Of a stretch of 64,000 nt of DNA, positions 21,729 to 33,500 are shown in pieces (position 1 is the first letter of the stretch; the number at the start of each line of letters is the position of its first letter). Source of the DNA: Thunnus maccoyii (taxonomy: Eukaryota; Chordata; Actinopteri; Scombriformes; Scombridae). The DNA lies in assembly GCF_910596095.1 (NCBI RefSeq), contig NC_056546.1:22410425-22474424 (forward strand). The letters are read 5' to 3'. The translations under genes were made by a program, and so were the position numbers. The notes below the pieces were generated by a model. It saw only the letters and a list, made by a program, of their open reading frames with translations, was not told the DNA's origin and searched no databases.

Positions 21729-24700
21729 ATGATAAAACACGTTTTCTTGACAGGACCTCCAGGTAACTGTTTACACCCAGTGGGCTCAGTGCAGCTGAGG
21801 CTGTAGTCGGTGTAAATTCAGAACAGTCCGTCGGCTATCTTAACCTTGAGTGCTAATTAGCAAGCTATCAATAAATGATATTCAAGTGAGCTAACTTTAG
21901 CTGTTTTGGTCCAGACAAAATCAAACGTAACCGGTAAGTTTGTAATGGAACTACGCAGTTATGCGTAGTTACGATATTAAAGAATATCACTTTTTATATA
22001 CGCAATACCATTATTGCTAGCTACTTTGATTTTGTTAATATGAGTCAATAATTTCTATCCAAAGATATTTGTTTCTGGCTAAATTTAGAAGATTGAAAGA
22101 CGTGATTGTGGTAACAACATAACGAATATTTAATCTAGTTAAACTGTTTGGTGTGAGATGGAGGAGGATACAGAAAACAAATAAAAATAATAATTAAAAT
22201 AAAAAAAAACAAAAAAAAAAACTGTATACCTTAAAATATTCCCTGAGCCAAGCCTATTTTTTCTTTTTTTTTTCTCTTTTTTTTTTTAATTTCATTGTTT
22301 AAATTTCTCAATCACATGTATTACCACTACTGTTGTTGCAACTACTTCTTTATTTCCATATTGTTAATTTTCTTTTTCTTTTTTCTCCTCTTAGTCCTTT
22401 TTTCTCTTTTTTACTTTGGGATGTTGGGATCGTGGGATGGCGGTTTACAGTAGTTATTGTAAAGTTGTTTGATCTTTCTTTTTCCCTCTTTTTTTAGAAG
22501 TAACTTGTAAGGAATCACTATTAACAAATAAAGAGTATTTAAAAAAACAAACAAATATTTTGCAGTCATGGAAAATTAAATGTCATTTACAATAATGGTA
22601 TGTCAGTTGTTTGACAGTGTGTCTTGTTTTTGCTCCAGGTGTGGGGAAAACCACTCTGGTTCAGAAAGCCTGTGATGCTTTAGTGTCATCAGGAGTTGGA
22701 GTTGAAGGATTTTACACAGAGGAGGTCAGGGAGGGAGGCCGGAGAGTTGGCTTTGATGTCGTCACAGTGACGGGAGCGAGGGGCCACCTGTCCAGAATCA
22801 GGTAGCAGCGTTGGTCATCCTATCCAAATCAAACTAGCTGCTCTCTTTTATCATGCTGTTTTGAGTAACCCTAACGTCACTTCAACATACAGAGACATAG
22901 CTGGTGCATCTCATGGCAGAAGGGAATACACAGTTGGGCAGTATGTGGTTGATTTGCCTTCATTTGAAAACCTGGCTCTCCCCCTCTTCAGGAAGGTAAG
23001 ACACCAGTCTTTTAAAATTACCCCCATCAATAGATCACAGAAAGCAAAACACTCCCCCCACTTAACAAATCATCAAACCTTTGATTTTCTCCAAACTGAT
23101 GGAATAATTGGAAGCTTGCAAACACATAAATTCCAGAGTGACATTTTTAGTGTTCGTGGTGCCGTCTGGCTGTCACTGACCGTGATTAATCCAACATGTA
23201 AAGTGAGCCCGGAGTGCCGCCTACACATGTGCTGTAAAGGAAGGTGTCTATGCCTTGGCAGCACGTATACCACTTTCATCTCACTTAAGTGTTTCTGCAA
23301 TCACTGCAAACCACCCATTAGGTGTAACATGCATGCACTGTCACAGGTCATCCATCAGTCAGTGAGATTCACATCCACGATTTCACCAGTGAAGCCTATT
23401 TCATCTTTTTAACAATTAATGACCAAACTGAACTGGTCTACTTTAATTTCTAAATTATAACCATCATCAGCTTTACATTTATGCATGCGTTGACAGTGCT
23501 CTTGCTTAAAGGACCAGAATGTAAGATTTAGGGTGATTTATTGGCAGAAATGCAATATAATATTCATAAGTACATTTTAATTAGCGTATAATCCCATGAA
23601 AATAAGAATCGTTGTGTTTTTGTTACCTTAGAATGAGCCCTTAATATCTACATAGGGAGCGGGTCCTCCTCTATGGAGTCCGCTATGTTTCTACAGTAGC
23701 CCAGAACGGACAAACCAAACACTGGCTCTAGAGAGGGCCTTTCACGTTTTTTTGCGAGTTTCGCAGCCACCGTAGGTTCTCCTACACGCTTGGAAGGGGA
23801 AGGTGAGGGCAGGGGTATTCAGTCGGTTACAATCTGCAACCTCACTGCTAGATGCCACTAAATCTTACACACTGGTCCTTTAATTCTGACACCCCCTCAC
23901 CTCCAGGTAGGGTCAGCAGATGGGGGCGGCAGGAAGGTGTTTGTCATTGACGAGATTGGGAAAATGGAGCTCTTCAGCCAGTCATTCATCAGGGCAGTGA
24001 GGCAGACTTTAGATAGCTCCTCCTGCACCGTGCTGGGCACCATCCCCATCCCCAAGGGTAAACCACTGGGTCTGGTTGAAGAGGTGCGGAGCAGGAGAGA
24101 TGTCAAGGTCTTCACTGTGAGTACAAATACAAGCACACTTGCTGGGAAAAAATAGATATTTAGGTCACTTCAGGAGCTTGTAAGTTCCACAATAGCTATA
24201 GGAAACTGTTTACACTATTCACTAGGTCTTAGGTCGGTCTGCTCACTAACACAGAGGGGGCATGCCCCACATTATCCCTCTCCTATAGCAGGATTAACTC
24301 TAAATCATGCGTGACTGATTCAACAACAAAGGGTGGTCTCAAATGTCAAAATAATTTATCACGGAAGACTCAGTTATGGATATTGTCATGCAAAATACTC
24401 ACCATGCTGTGCTAGTTATTACAGTAAGCAAGGTTATGGGCAGTGTAAACATTTTCAGGAAACATATGATGGGTAATTTCATTTATGAGACAGTAGGTCA
24501 GACATTATGTATTTACAACATGTGGTTTAACAAAACGGACACTGTTCTGTGAGGCTTTAAGACATTTTTTATCACATTTCTCATGTTATTCATCTTTTGG
24601 CAGCACTGATAAATGTGTAAATGTACATTATATTCATTACTCGTACTTATCTTAAAATGGTTTTTGCTTATTTCTTTTCCCACTTAGGTGTCTAAAGAAA

Positions 24701-24765
24701 ACAGAAATGCCATTCTACAAGATATTCTGTCAGCACTACAGGACTGTCTAAAACCTCCAACCTAA
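21729..24765 (+). CDS. ntpcr: Cancer-related nucleoside-triphosphatase (NTPCR)
   Basis: Five exons join to 195 aa: 21729-21762, 22639-22801, 22893-22995, 23907-24116 and 24688-24765. All junctions are GT-AG with matching phases. The product matches NTPCR (human 190 aa), a P-loop enzyme hydrolysing nucleoside 5'-triphosphates to diphosphates, of the THEP1 family. The Walker A motif GPPGVGKT (residues 9-16) is split by intron 1. 'EGFYTEEVREGGRRVGFDVV' follows in exon 2, then 'YTVGQYVVDL' in exon 3. The Walker B segment VFVIDEIGKMELFS lies at residues 111-124 (D115-E116), and LGTIPIPKGKPL follows in exon 4. Intron 1 is T/A-rich and intron 3 carries a MITE ending 24 bp before exon 4. The start gives an N-terminus (MIKHVFLTGPPG) aligning with the human one (MARHVFLTGPPG). 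Confidence 0.95.
23507..23882. mobile_element. MITE inside ntpcr intron 3
   Basis: The element is bounded by imperfect 25-bp terminal inverted repeats: TAAAGGACCAGAATGTAAGA on the left, with the reverse complement of the right end reading TAAAGGACCAGTGTGTAAGA. The internal blocks 'ctacagtagcccagaacgga' and 'cctacacgcttggaagggga' belong to a MITE-like repeat that I recognise as very common in percomorph fishes. It has no coding capacity. Its right end is 24 bp upstream of ntpcr exon 4. Confidence 0.8.
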
Positions 24766-25391
24766 CGTGGAGATTCAGAACCACTAAAAGGGGAAAACCC
24801 TGCAATTCCTGTGTGTGTTTCTGCTGACAACATGTTTCCATGCATATACAGTACAAGCGCACGCAGCCAGGCTACTCAGAGGATCCACACACGCTTCACG
24901 ACAGGGTTGTGACCCAACCTAAAGGGCATCCCGAGCTGCTGGAAGAGTTAGTGTGTCACATGTACACAATTCATTTCTTTTTTCTTTCTCATACTGCCTC
25001 AAAATGGATTGCATGCTGAATAATTGATTATGAGATGGAACGCAGCGGGTTGAGTTGTTCAGTTAGTGTGTAAATACCCCCTGTGCTCTCAGAGTCAAGC
25101 GCCCGCTAGTCCTCAAAACAGCTCTGTTCTATTTTTAATGCAGCTGCTGACCATAAAGATTTACCTCCAGCAGCCATTTTGATTTGTTCATGAAGACAAG
25201 TGGTGTTTTTTTTTTTTTTTTTAAATGGACCCTGCTCATATGTTTAGTTCTTTGCTATGTGAGCCTCCTTGTGTTAGTCTAGTCTACATGTGGATGTACT
25301 CATTGAAAATCAATCAATATTTAACGGTGTAACTATGTCCAATCTTTTCATGGTTTATTCATATGATAACATGAACAAAAAACATTTGAAA

Positions 25392-25397
25392 AATAAA
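25392..25397 (+). terminator. ntpcr poly(A) signal (candidate)
   Basis: The first clear AATAAA after the ntpcr stop, about 630 bp downstream. No AATAAA or ATTAAA was noticed in between, so the predicted 3' UTR is about 0.65 kb. Confidence 0.5.
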
Positions 25398-27100
25398 CAG
25401 ATGTTGTCTTCAGTTAGATTGTTCTCTCTGGTATTTATTTCTTCTATTCAAATGTGGAAACTGTACAATTACAAATGTCTTCATACTGACAATAAGCTTC
25501 AGTGTTGTTTTCATATGTCGGTAGAAATAAATAAATTGTCAGGGATTTTCTGCTCCATCCTGGGAGATAATGGAATTTCTATCCACATGGAGTCAGATTG
25601 CAGTAAAGGATAAATAGTATCACTCAGTATAGGATTTTTGAAATGTCAGAGTGCATTTATAAGGGATTTAGTCTGCTGTTACAGCTCAAAAGAGGTCTCT
25701 AAAGGGTTTTACAGCTGCGGAGTGAGACATGTTGTCAAACTTGAAGAGAAATGATGCTCTCTGACTGTCACCAAATGGTGAGTTAAATCTGGCACATTAA
25801 TCCTTTTTGCCTTATGCAGATTATTATAGACAAAGTGGCTGTTTTAATATACAGTAGGTGAACAGCTCAAGAACATTCAAGGTTCACAAGTTTGTCAATA
25901 GTTCATATCAGACAGAAACTTGCTGCTTGTGGAATTTCACTGACTCTGTGTGAGCTCCAGATTCTGGCAGTTGTATCGAGGTTCTTAATAGAAACCTTCT
26001 GGCAAAGATATTTGTCTGAGCACCAAAAGCATCTTCAGGTCATTTCAAAGTGAAAATACATTTTCTGGCTTGTTTTTAATACCGCCTGTATAACTGATGT
26101 AACCTGTCAAGCTGGCTGCAGAGAGAGCTGCCAGCTGTGATCTGCGTCAGACTTGCTGCTGCGCCAGCATCTGCTCTGCGGCCACCACTGTGACGAAGCT
26201 CTCGCTGAATTGGCTTCAAAGTCAACATTGCAATGGTCGTATTTTTGAAAACTAACATGGAAATATGACGTTACATCGTTATTGTAGGCACAGACTTAAC
26301 GGGTAATTAGAGTTGATGGTATGGTTTGTGTGGTAGTGCAAGCCAAGCGGCACTGCTGAGGGAGCTGGCTCTCCAGATTGGAAGGTGATCCTCAGCACCC
26401 TGCAGCAGGGTGGCAGATGGGTTATGTAACAGTGACACAGCCTTTGCCAGTTTTACCAAGTAAAGTCTGTGTGGATGCATTTGATGTGTCATGGTGTAAT
26501 TAGCAGCTATATTGTCTGTACGGTGATATATTGGATGCATAATTTTATAGTATCATGATGGGTAGGAAATTTTCATCATATCAATATTATTTTAAAGCTA
26601 TAAAGGAGACTTTTTTTTTCATTTTTGCACTCTGTAAAAACATTGCTATACATTTTTTTTTTTTTTACTGTATTTTTCGGTGACAGTCTCCAGAGGTGAT
26701 CATCATGCTTGCTCTTTTACATACATAACGATTGTGCAACTGTAACAATTGGAGACGCTTTCAGGGGACTTGAATGCATTGATGTGTCCTAAGCAGGAGG
26801 AGTGTTGTGTGAAAAGCCATATAAAATAGCCTGAATGAATATGAAGTGAATTAATATCCATATCGCAGAGATGCATTCACACCATATCTACAGGACAGAT
26901 GTCTGTGTGGCACCCTGCACGCTTTTATCCCTTTACACATGGAGGACATAGAAATGCAAGGAGCTTACCAACAATCCAGGACAAAAGGGAGCTTGCTTGT
27001 GGGAGGGAGGGGTGTGGAGCTGGCTCTTAGATGAAATTTCTCCCGAGTTATTGCACTTTGTGGTACCAGCCCGAGAGGCACAATGACAGCTGTAAACAGA

Positions 27101-27134
27101 GGGCGGGGAAGGGGGGTGGAGGGGGGTGGGGGGG
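27101..27134 (+). repeat. G-rich tract with quadruplex potential
   Basis: At least four runs of three or more G lie within 34 bp, broken only by C, AA, TGGA and T. This meets the usual pattern for a G-quadruplex on the plus strand. No gene link is evident. Confidence 0.6.
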
Positions 27135-29640
27135 CATATTATGATATATTGTCCGAGAAGCCCTCGGCCAAAATACCAAACACAGCTGATGAAAATCTGA
27201 CATATTGTTCAAAGACCATGTGGGAGATAGACAAAAGCCTGCTCCGGCTTTCCCAAAGCCGGACTTCAAATTCACTGTTTATTTCCCAAGATGATTGTAC
27301 GATTTATTGTAAGATGTGGAACTAAAGCTTCTTAGCATCTGCAATGTCAGATTTCTGTGTGCCAAACCCTGCACATGGTAAGTGCTTAGCAGTGCTCCTT
27401 TAAATCAAGGTCACTTCTCAGCATGTGCATATACAGTATGTGAGTTTTCACAGCTCCTGCCACAAGGCTTTGCATGGCCCACAAAATATGACAGCCAAGC
27501 AGTGGGATTTCAGATATATTTCCAGAAAGCCATAATTGAGCCTTAATTCAGCTCATTGTGCTAATGGGCATAACTAAGGTCCGCTGGCCTTGGCAGGTGG
27601 GCAGTTAATGTCAAATGGGATCTGAAGGCTGTGGAAATGAAGCCATTTGATCTGGGTTTCTAACCACTATTCCACCCTGCTGCCCACCATGATGATTCCT
27701 AAACCACTCTTCCCATTACATCACTTTCATGGGCTCCCCAGGGTTGCTGGAGGCAGACAGTGTTGGGTTTCAAAGCCTGTGTCCGGGCCACAAGCACTGC
27801 ACCCCACTGCAGGTCTACCTTTTGAGCCTGGGATCAAAGCTGAAAGAGGCACGTGAATGAAAACAAAAGTGGAAAATCTCAACACAAACACAGATTTCTT
27901 CCTTTATCTATTCACCGACACTGACATAAATCTATATTTTTTTTTTATCCAGCAGCTCAACTTTAATACTTCCCTATAGAAATCTGTGATGTGTAAAGAG
28001 TCATGCATCCTTCTAGCCACAAGGACCATTTTCCATCATCAGCAGGGGAGGGGTTGAGGCCTGAGGACATCCCTCTCCTGTTACACTACCTTGATGGTTC
28101 CTTGTGATCTCCGGATCTCTTCGAATGACTGTTGTAACCCCTGTGAGTCACTTGGCTGCCTAACGCAACCTGGACTTTACCTTTGGGAGGATATGCCGTG
28201 TGGATTGTTATTAGCGGTTAGACAGGGGAAATGCAGCAACCCGAGAGTAGAGTGCGTGGGCGTTGTGTGTTGTGGTGCACATATCCATTGCTTGGCCACA
28301 TAATCCCATAGAAAGAGGTGGTGGTGACACAAACAGAGTGAGTGCATCACTGTCACTGCAGGGGAGGAGTGAAACCCCCCTTACAGAGCCGTGATGGAAG
28401 CAGTGGGAGCTGTCAGCATGATAATATGGAGGTCAGAGGGCACAGAAAGGACACAATGATCGGGGGCATGGCGATCAATCTATCGGGCGGGGCGGCGTCC
28501 CTCTGGGCTGAAGAGGATGTGGCTGTCATTCCAAACTTGACAGAGAGGAGAAACATACAAAAACTGTCTTTATTGTGGAGAGAATGCTAACCAAAAGTTT
28601 GTTGTCCATGAAGAAAATAGATGCCATGTGTGCAGGCAGCAACTTCTTATCCTGAATGTCATTGTAGATCATTAACTTGTCTCGCACAAAGTACACTAAT
28701 AACATATAGATCATTGCTGTGGCACATGAACATGACTTATACGGGGATTTTGTCTATAAAGTGAACAAACACTGGGTGTGTTTCCCAGGACTGCGAGAGG
28801 TTGAGTCATGCAGCATTCAGCTCTATAGAGTCTTGATAATGATTCACAGATTGCAGACCTGCCATGATTAATGCCTCTGCTAGATGCTTTTTGACAAATT
28901 TGCACCACAAACACAGAGCTTTTCGATCTGTTTCCATTCCATACGATGCTGTAGCTGCCGCGTGCATGTGTGTATGCGTATATACATGCCAAAACCACAC
29001 TGTGACTTTTAGCAGTGCTATAGGAACTGAAAGGTGAAGCAGTGGTTGTGCCAAAACTTTTCTGTGCATGTTTTTACATCAGTTCAGAGGATTTTAAATT
29101 CAAGTACTGTTGCAGAGCAGCAGGTATACAACATGGGATGAAAGTTTGCTGTCTTGAGTCCAGTGCATTGTTTCATTTTAATTCAAAAATTCGTACCAAG
29201 TGATCCATTTCTTCACCATTTCCGTCTCTGCTGTTAATACTCTGTCCTTCACACATCTTGTAGAGAATTGCTGAATATTTTGTGATGCTAAACAATAGCA
29301 TTTTGCAAACTCTTTATGCATATGACTCATTATGCAGCTATAACATCTGCAGAGAAAGCCCGGTTCCTCAGCATAAATGCAATGTTGATTATGGCATTTG
29401 AATCTCGTCTTTGAATGGATAGTGACAGGTTTTAATATGCAAAAATAAGGCTAATGATGTGAAGATGTTCTTAGCCTGGCCTGGCCTTTAATCTTTCTAT
29501 TCATCTAATCCCTTTTCTCTTCAAAGCCTCCAGGCGACAACAGTAAAGCTTGAATAACAAACATTTTCACCACAATTGTAAGAAAAATGAACATCTTCAA
29601 CAAAGAATCACAATTGAAGCAAATTATTGGTTTTTAATGT

Positions 29641-29646
29641 TTTATT
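29641..29646 (-). terminator. Distal poly(A) signal for the spectrin/PH gene (candidate)
   Basis: TTTATT on plus gives AATAAA on minus, about 600 nt past the stop codon of the minus-strand spectrin/PH gene. It would give a normal-length 3' UTR. A much closer signal lies at 30235-30240. Confidence 0.4.
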
Positions 29647-30234
29647 ATGAATAGTCTTTGCTACAATTAGTATTTAAGAAGTGTTAATATCAAGCACAAG
29701 CAGTATCAAACTGCTGATCTTTGTATAAGTATGAAGGAGAGGTTTTGGTGCACCACACACTGTACATGTGAAGGAGGGGAGCTGTAAAGATCTAGTGCAG
29801 TAATGTATGAATTCAGTATATTATTAATATTGAGTCACGGTGATATCACTTCTATGCAAATGTAATTTCTAAACTGATTTCTAACTGAGCTGTTTTTGTA
29901 CATTGACAGTTAACCCAATAAACACAACAATCCAAAAAGATACAAAAGACAGATACGAAAATAAGACTGGTGGGAAAACGTGTCTTTCAATTAATCAAAT
30001 CTACAGCTATACAGTGCACACTCACACAGTATTGTTCCTTTCACATGAACCAAAAACTGAAAAAGAACACACTCTTATTGTTAAGACTTCTCAGCCCGTG
30101 AAGTGATTTTTATAAAGCACATCAAAAATAAAAATGTGGTAGCTCTTCCGATCATAAATATAGTCAGTAGTAGCGTTTTTTTTTGCTCTTCAACAAACAT
30201 GTGCACTGCACATAAGAAACTATTTATAAAAACC

Positions 30235-30240
30235 TTTATT
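30235..30240 (-). terminator. Proximal poly(A) signal for the spectrin/PH gene (candidate)
   Basis: AATAAA on the minus strand begins only about 9 nt after the stop codon of the last exon. Use of this signal would leave a 3' UTR of about 20-35 nt, so the distal signal near 29646 is more likely to be the main one. Confidence 0.3.
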
Positions 30241-30249
30241 TGTAAAAAC

Positions 30250-30515
30250 TCAAAGGTCTTTTTTCCCAAAGAACTTTTTAAAGACAGACTTGTTGCGTGG
30301 CCGCGGCAGGCTGGCGTAGCTCCTCAGAGCGGCGTCCTGGTAGGTGTCCTGCTGCCATCCAGCTACGGCCAGCAGCGGAGGCTCAGAGCTTCTGCTTATG
30401 GACGTGCTGTCTGATGACTTGTCTCCGACTACCAGAGTCACACAGTAGTTAGAGCCTCTTTCCAGGCCCCTGCCTCCAGAGGTGTGCAACATAGGCTTGA
30501 TCTTCTGATAAGTTG
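30250..30515 (-). CDS. Spectrin/PH gene, last coding exon with basic tail
   Basis: Encodes the last 88 residues or so, ending in LPRPRNKSVFKKFFGKKDL and a stop. A short Lys/Phe-rich end after the PH domain is reminiscent of beta-spectrin C-termini, and could bind acidic lipids or partners (inference). The acceptor is the AG at 30516-30517. A second AG 12 nt downstream would shift the frame to an early stop, which decides the exon start. Confidence 0.85.
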
Positions 30516-33500
30516 CTAAGAGAAAGCATAAAATAGAGACCATAAGGAGATAAAAACAGCTTAATATGACACACACACATTATGGATCTTGAGGTCATTT
30601 AGGTTAATGACTGTATACAAACCTGATGTAAAGGAGTGAGAGCGACGCTTGTTGCTGAGCCAGTCCTGACTGCTGGATACGGGGGAGAGAGGGGAGGATG
30701 AGCTGTTGTCTCTGGATCCTGCTGACAGTCTGTGAGTCACTGTCTGCATCAAACTGCTGCCATCATCATCATCATCTATAGAGAGACAAAAACTCAAATC
30801 ATAAAGGCAAAAATGAAGCTGAGGAGTCTCAACAAAAAGTGAGGGAAACATACAGTAAACTGGTAGAAAATGTAGCTGTAAGACAATACATTGGCTCCCC
30901 CTAGTGGTAGATGCCACAACCGCAACAGTCATTCACCATTTCCTTTTGATGGTTAGTGTACTTATCATGGCAGTCTAAAACACTATGAAGCTAAATTATA
31001 TTTTTAAATTCCATTTCAAGAATGACAGCAGCCTCAAGAGTTAAAAAGCTGATTTTTATGCAGTTTTGTTGATAAATATGTTGAAAATCAACAAAAATGC
31101 TGTTCAATCAATAACTACCACAGAGTAGTGTAGCTCCCCAACCACTACTGGCCTAGCTAGGCTGTTCAGTAGCCAACAATGGAGGGTGGTGCTTGTATTG
31201 CTTCTGCTAAGTGTGAATGTGGAGCAGATGCACATTCAGTCAACCCTGCCCAGGTAAATATAGGTTTTGTCTACACAGCAGAAGACCTTACCGCAGCGGC
31301 CTCCAGGTGAAGATGAGATGATCGACTGCTCATCCAATCTCCTTAAGTAACTCTGCGGCATGTGACTGAACTCTCTGGTGAGGACAACAATCTCTTTGGC
31401 TTGGGCGGCGCCTGGTGGTTTGAGCCTGGGAAACGTGGAGGTGACATCATGTCGGGAGGAGCAGTGGCATTTGGCCAGACTATGACACCCAGAGCAGAGG
31501 GAGGGCTTTCTGGAAGGAGGAAGGAAAAGTTTGTTGAAAAGTTTTTTGTTACAAAGCATTATTTTAAGGATCAGAAGCATTTCAAGTTTGGAAATCAATC
31601 TTTAGGTTGTTAAAACATCATATCTTACAAGGAAATGGGGAAGTCTTGATCGACAGGGACACTTGATATTGAAGAAACAGACTGACTCAGACCTTTTAAG
31701 ACAAAACAAAACGTAAATTAATCACATCGTTGGCACATTCAGAATTGGCATTTCATATTTTTATATAAATAATTACATTTACCTGTGTTTGCTTGTATTT
31801 TCATCATCCATTTCTTCATCATAAAGCGTGAGGAGGCATTAAGAAGATATTCAGAACCATCACGCAGCCTGAAGGCCAGAAACCACAGCTGTTATAACCT
31901 CCAGTACACCTTTATCTCTTCTCTTGAAATAAATAACTATAAAACATGATCGTCATTGAAATCTGGTGATTGTTACAGTCTTACCGCAGACGAAAGCAGT
32001 TGGGTTTTTTAGTGTACTCTGGTGCAGACGAACACTCAGCTCCAATGAGGTTCAGAGGCAGGCCACATGCAGAACTCTGCATCACAGCACAGATTGATAA
32101 TCACTGACCACAAAATTACTAATCTACTTCAATTATTGATCAATTTTGTACCTTTTCTGCTTACCCTCAGTGTATCCTTTCTATCCTGGTAGAAGCACAA
32201 GGTGTGTCTATACAGGACAGCATGGTAGGAGTTCCAGCCTCTGGAGGCCGCCTGTGAAAATAAGATAAGAGTGTGTGCTGCTGACTGTGGGCTTTACATT
32301 TGCTGACCGTGCAGGCTTAAACATCAAATAGAGCCTTTCTTACTTTCTTTCCTCCCAGCTGCAGCTTGTGCTTCCTCTCAAGCGTTCCCTCCATAGACTG
32401 CAGCTCAGGCTTTCCACTCTGAAGGATTTGAATTAATGACAAAATTCAGACAAAAAAAAACCCAACCTTGTCTCTGTGGTCAATCATAAGAGCTGTATCT
32501 CTGATATGCGAAGAGCTACACAAATTGCATTCAATCTCACCAGAGTGATACAGCGCCCTCCTGTGGCCACTGATTCTTCCTGCGTCTCCATGTCCTCCAG
32601 GCTCTGAGAGCCTTGTCTTTGATGACAGACTCCATCCAAACCCATGTGTACCGACAGTAGACTCATTGACTGGTCCTGTTCAGAAAGAGAAGATTCCACA
32701 GTCATCACTGATGACAAAAAATTAGGGTTCTGTGCAGTTGTGTTGCCTTTAATGTCTACAATGCTACAGTGACAAAAGCTGTGGAGCCCAAACTACAGAT
32801 TTAGTGCATAATTACAGCAGTATGTATGCAAATAACTACTGTCATGCTTATTGATATTGTGTAAACATTTTACTTTATTATTATTGCATTAATTCAGCAT
32901 CTAATAAATGTGGTAGAGTGTATTAGTGGGTCAGTTCACCCAAATGACATACACACATATTTCTTTTCTTTCCTCTATCTACACATGTAGATATTTTTAG
33001 TTTTATTTGCATTGAGATATCTGTCTGTGAGATTTCTGCCATGACACAATTTTCTTAGGAACTAATTCTATTTTTTTCGCTATTTATTTGTTATGTGTTG
33101 TGTGTCTGTGTGTGTGTGTATATGTTTTAATGTTTTAATTACCTGCCATACTTTCCACCATTGAGGACAAAAATGTTGTATTCTCTTCTATTCTATTAGT
33201 GGAAAATAGGTCCATTAAAAACTGTTTACAGTGAGGTCTTTGGATTAGCCAGAGGAACTGTGACAGTATTTCGCGACAGATGTTGATGTAGGATTGTAAT
33301 TTCCATTGAATTGTGGTGGAAAAGCAGAAATTTCAAAGTCCTGTGTGTCAAAACCTGAGCAAATAAAACCAAAACTATCTTCATGGCTACATACCAAAAA
33401 GGTTAAGTCAGAAAATATGTATTTTTGTAATTTATGTGAAATGACTCTTCAAGGGGATAAAGTGCAACAGGTCAGTCTCATAGGTACTGACAGCTTATCA

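Larger units (their letters stand above)
25400..30234. other. Intergenic region between ntpcr and the spectrin/PH gene
   Basis: The two genes converge here. No exon, RNA gene or complete mobile element is recognised. Local items are T-runs near 26610 and 26650, a G-rich tract at 27101-27134, and a small perfect 9-bp stem with a 3-nt loop at 27243-27263. ORFs in this interval are short and look like chance. Confidence 0.6.

Noticed and set aside
22861..23412. 183-aa plus-strand frame
   Set aside because: It is ntpcr exon 3 read through its donor into the intron; the true exon ends at 22995.
32541..32717. Alternative upstream acceptor (ATCAG at about 32700) for exon 32541-32675
   Set aside because: TTTCTGAACAG just downstream has the better pyrimidine tract and gives an exact phase-0 join; the longer form cannot be fully excluded.
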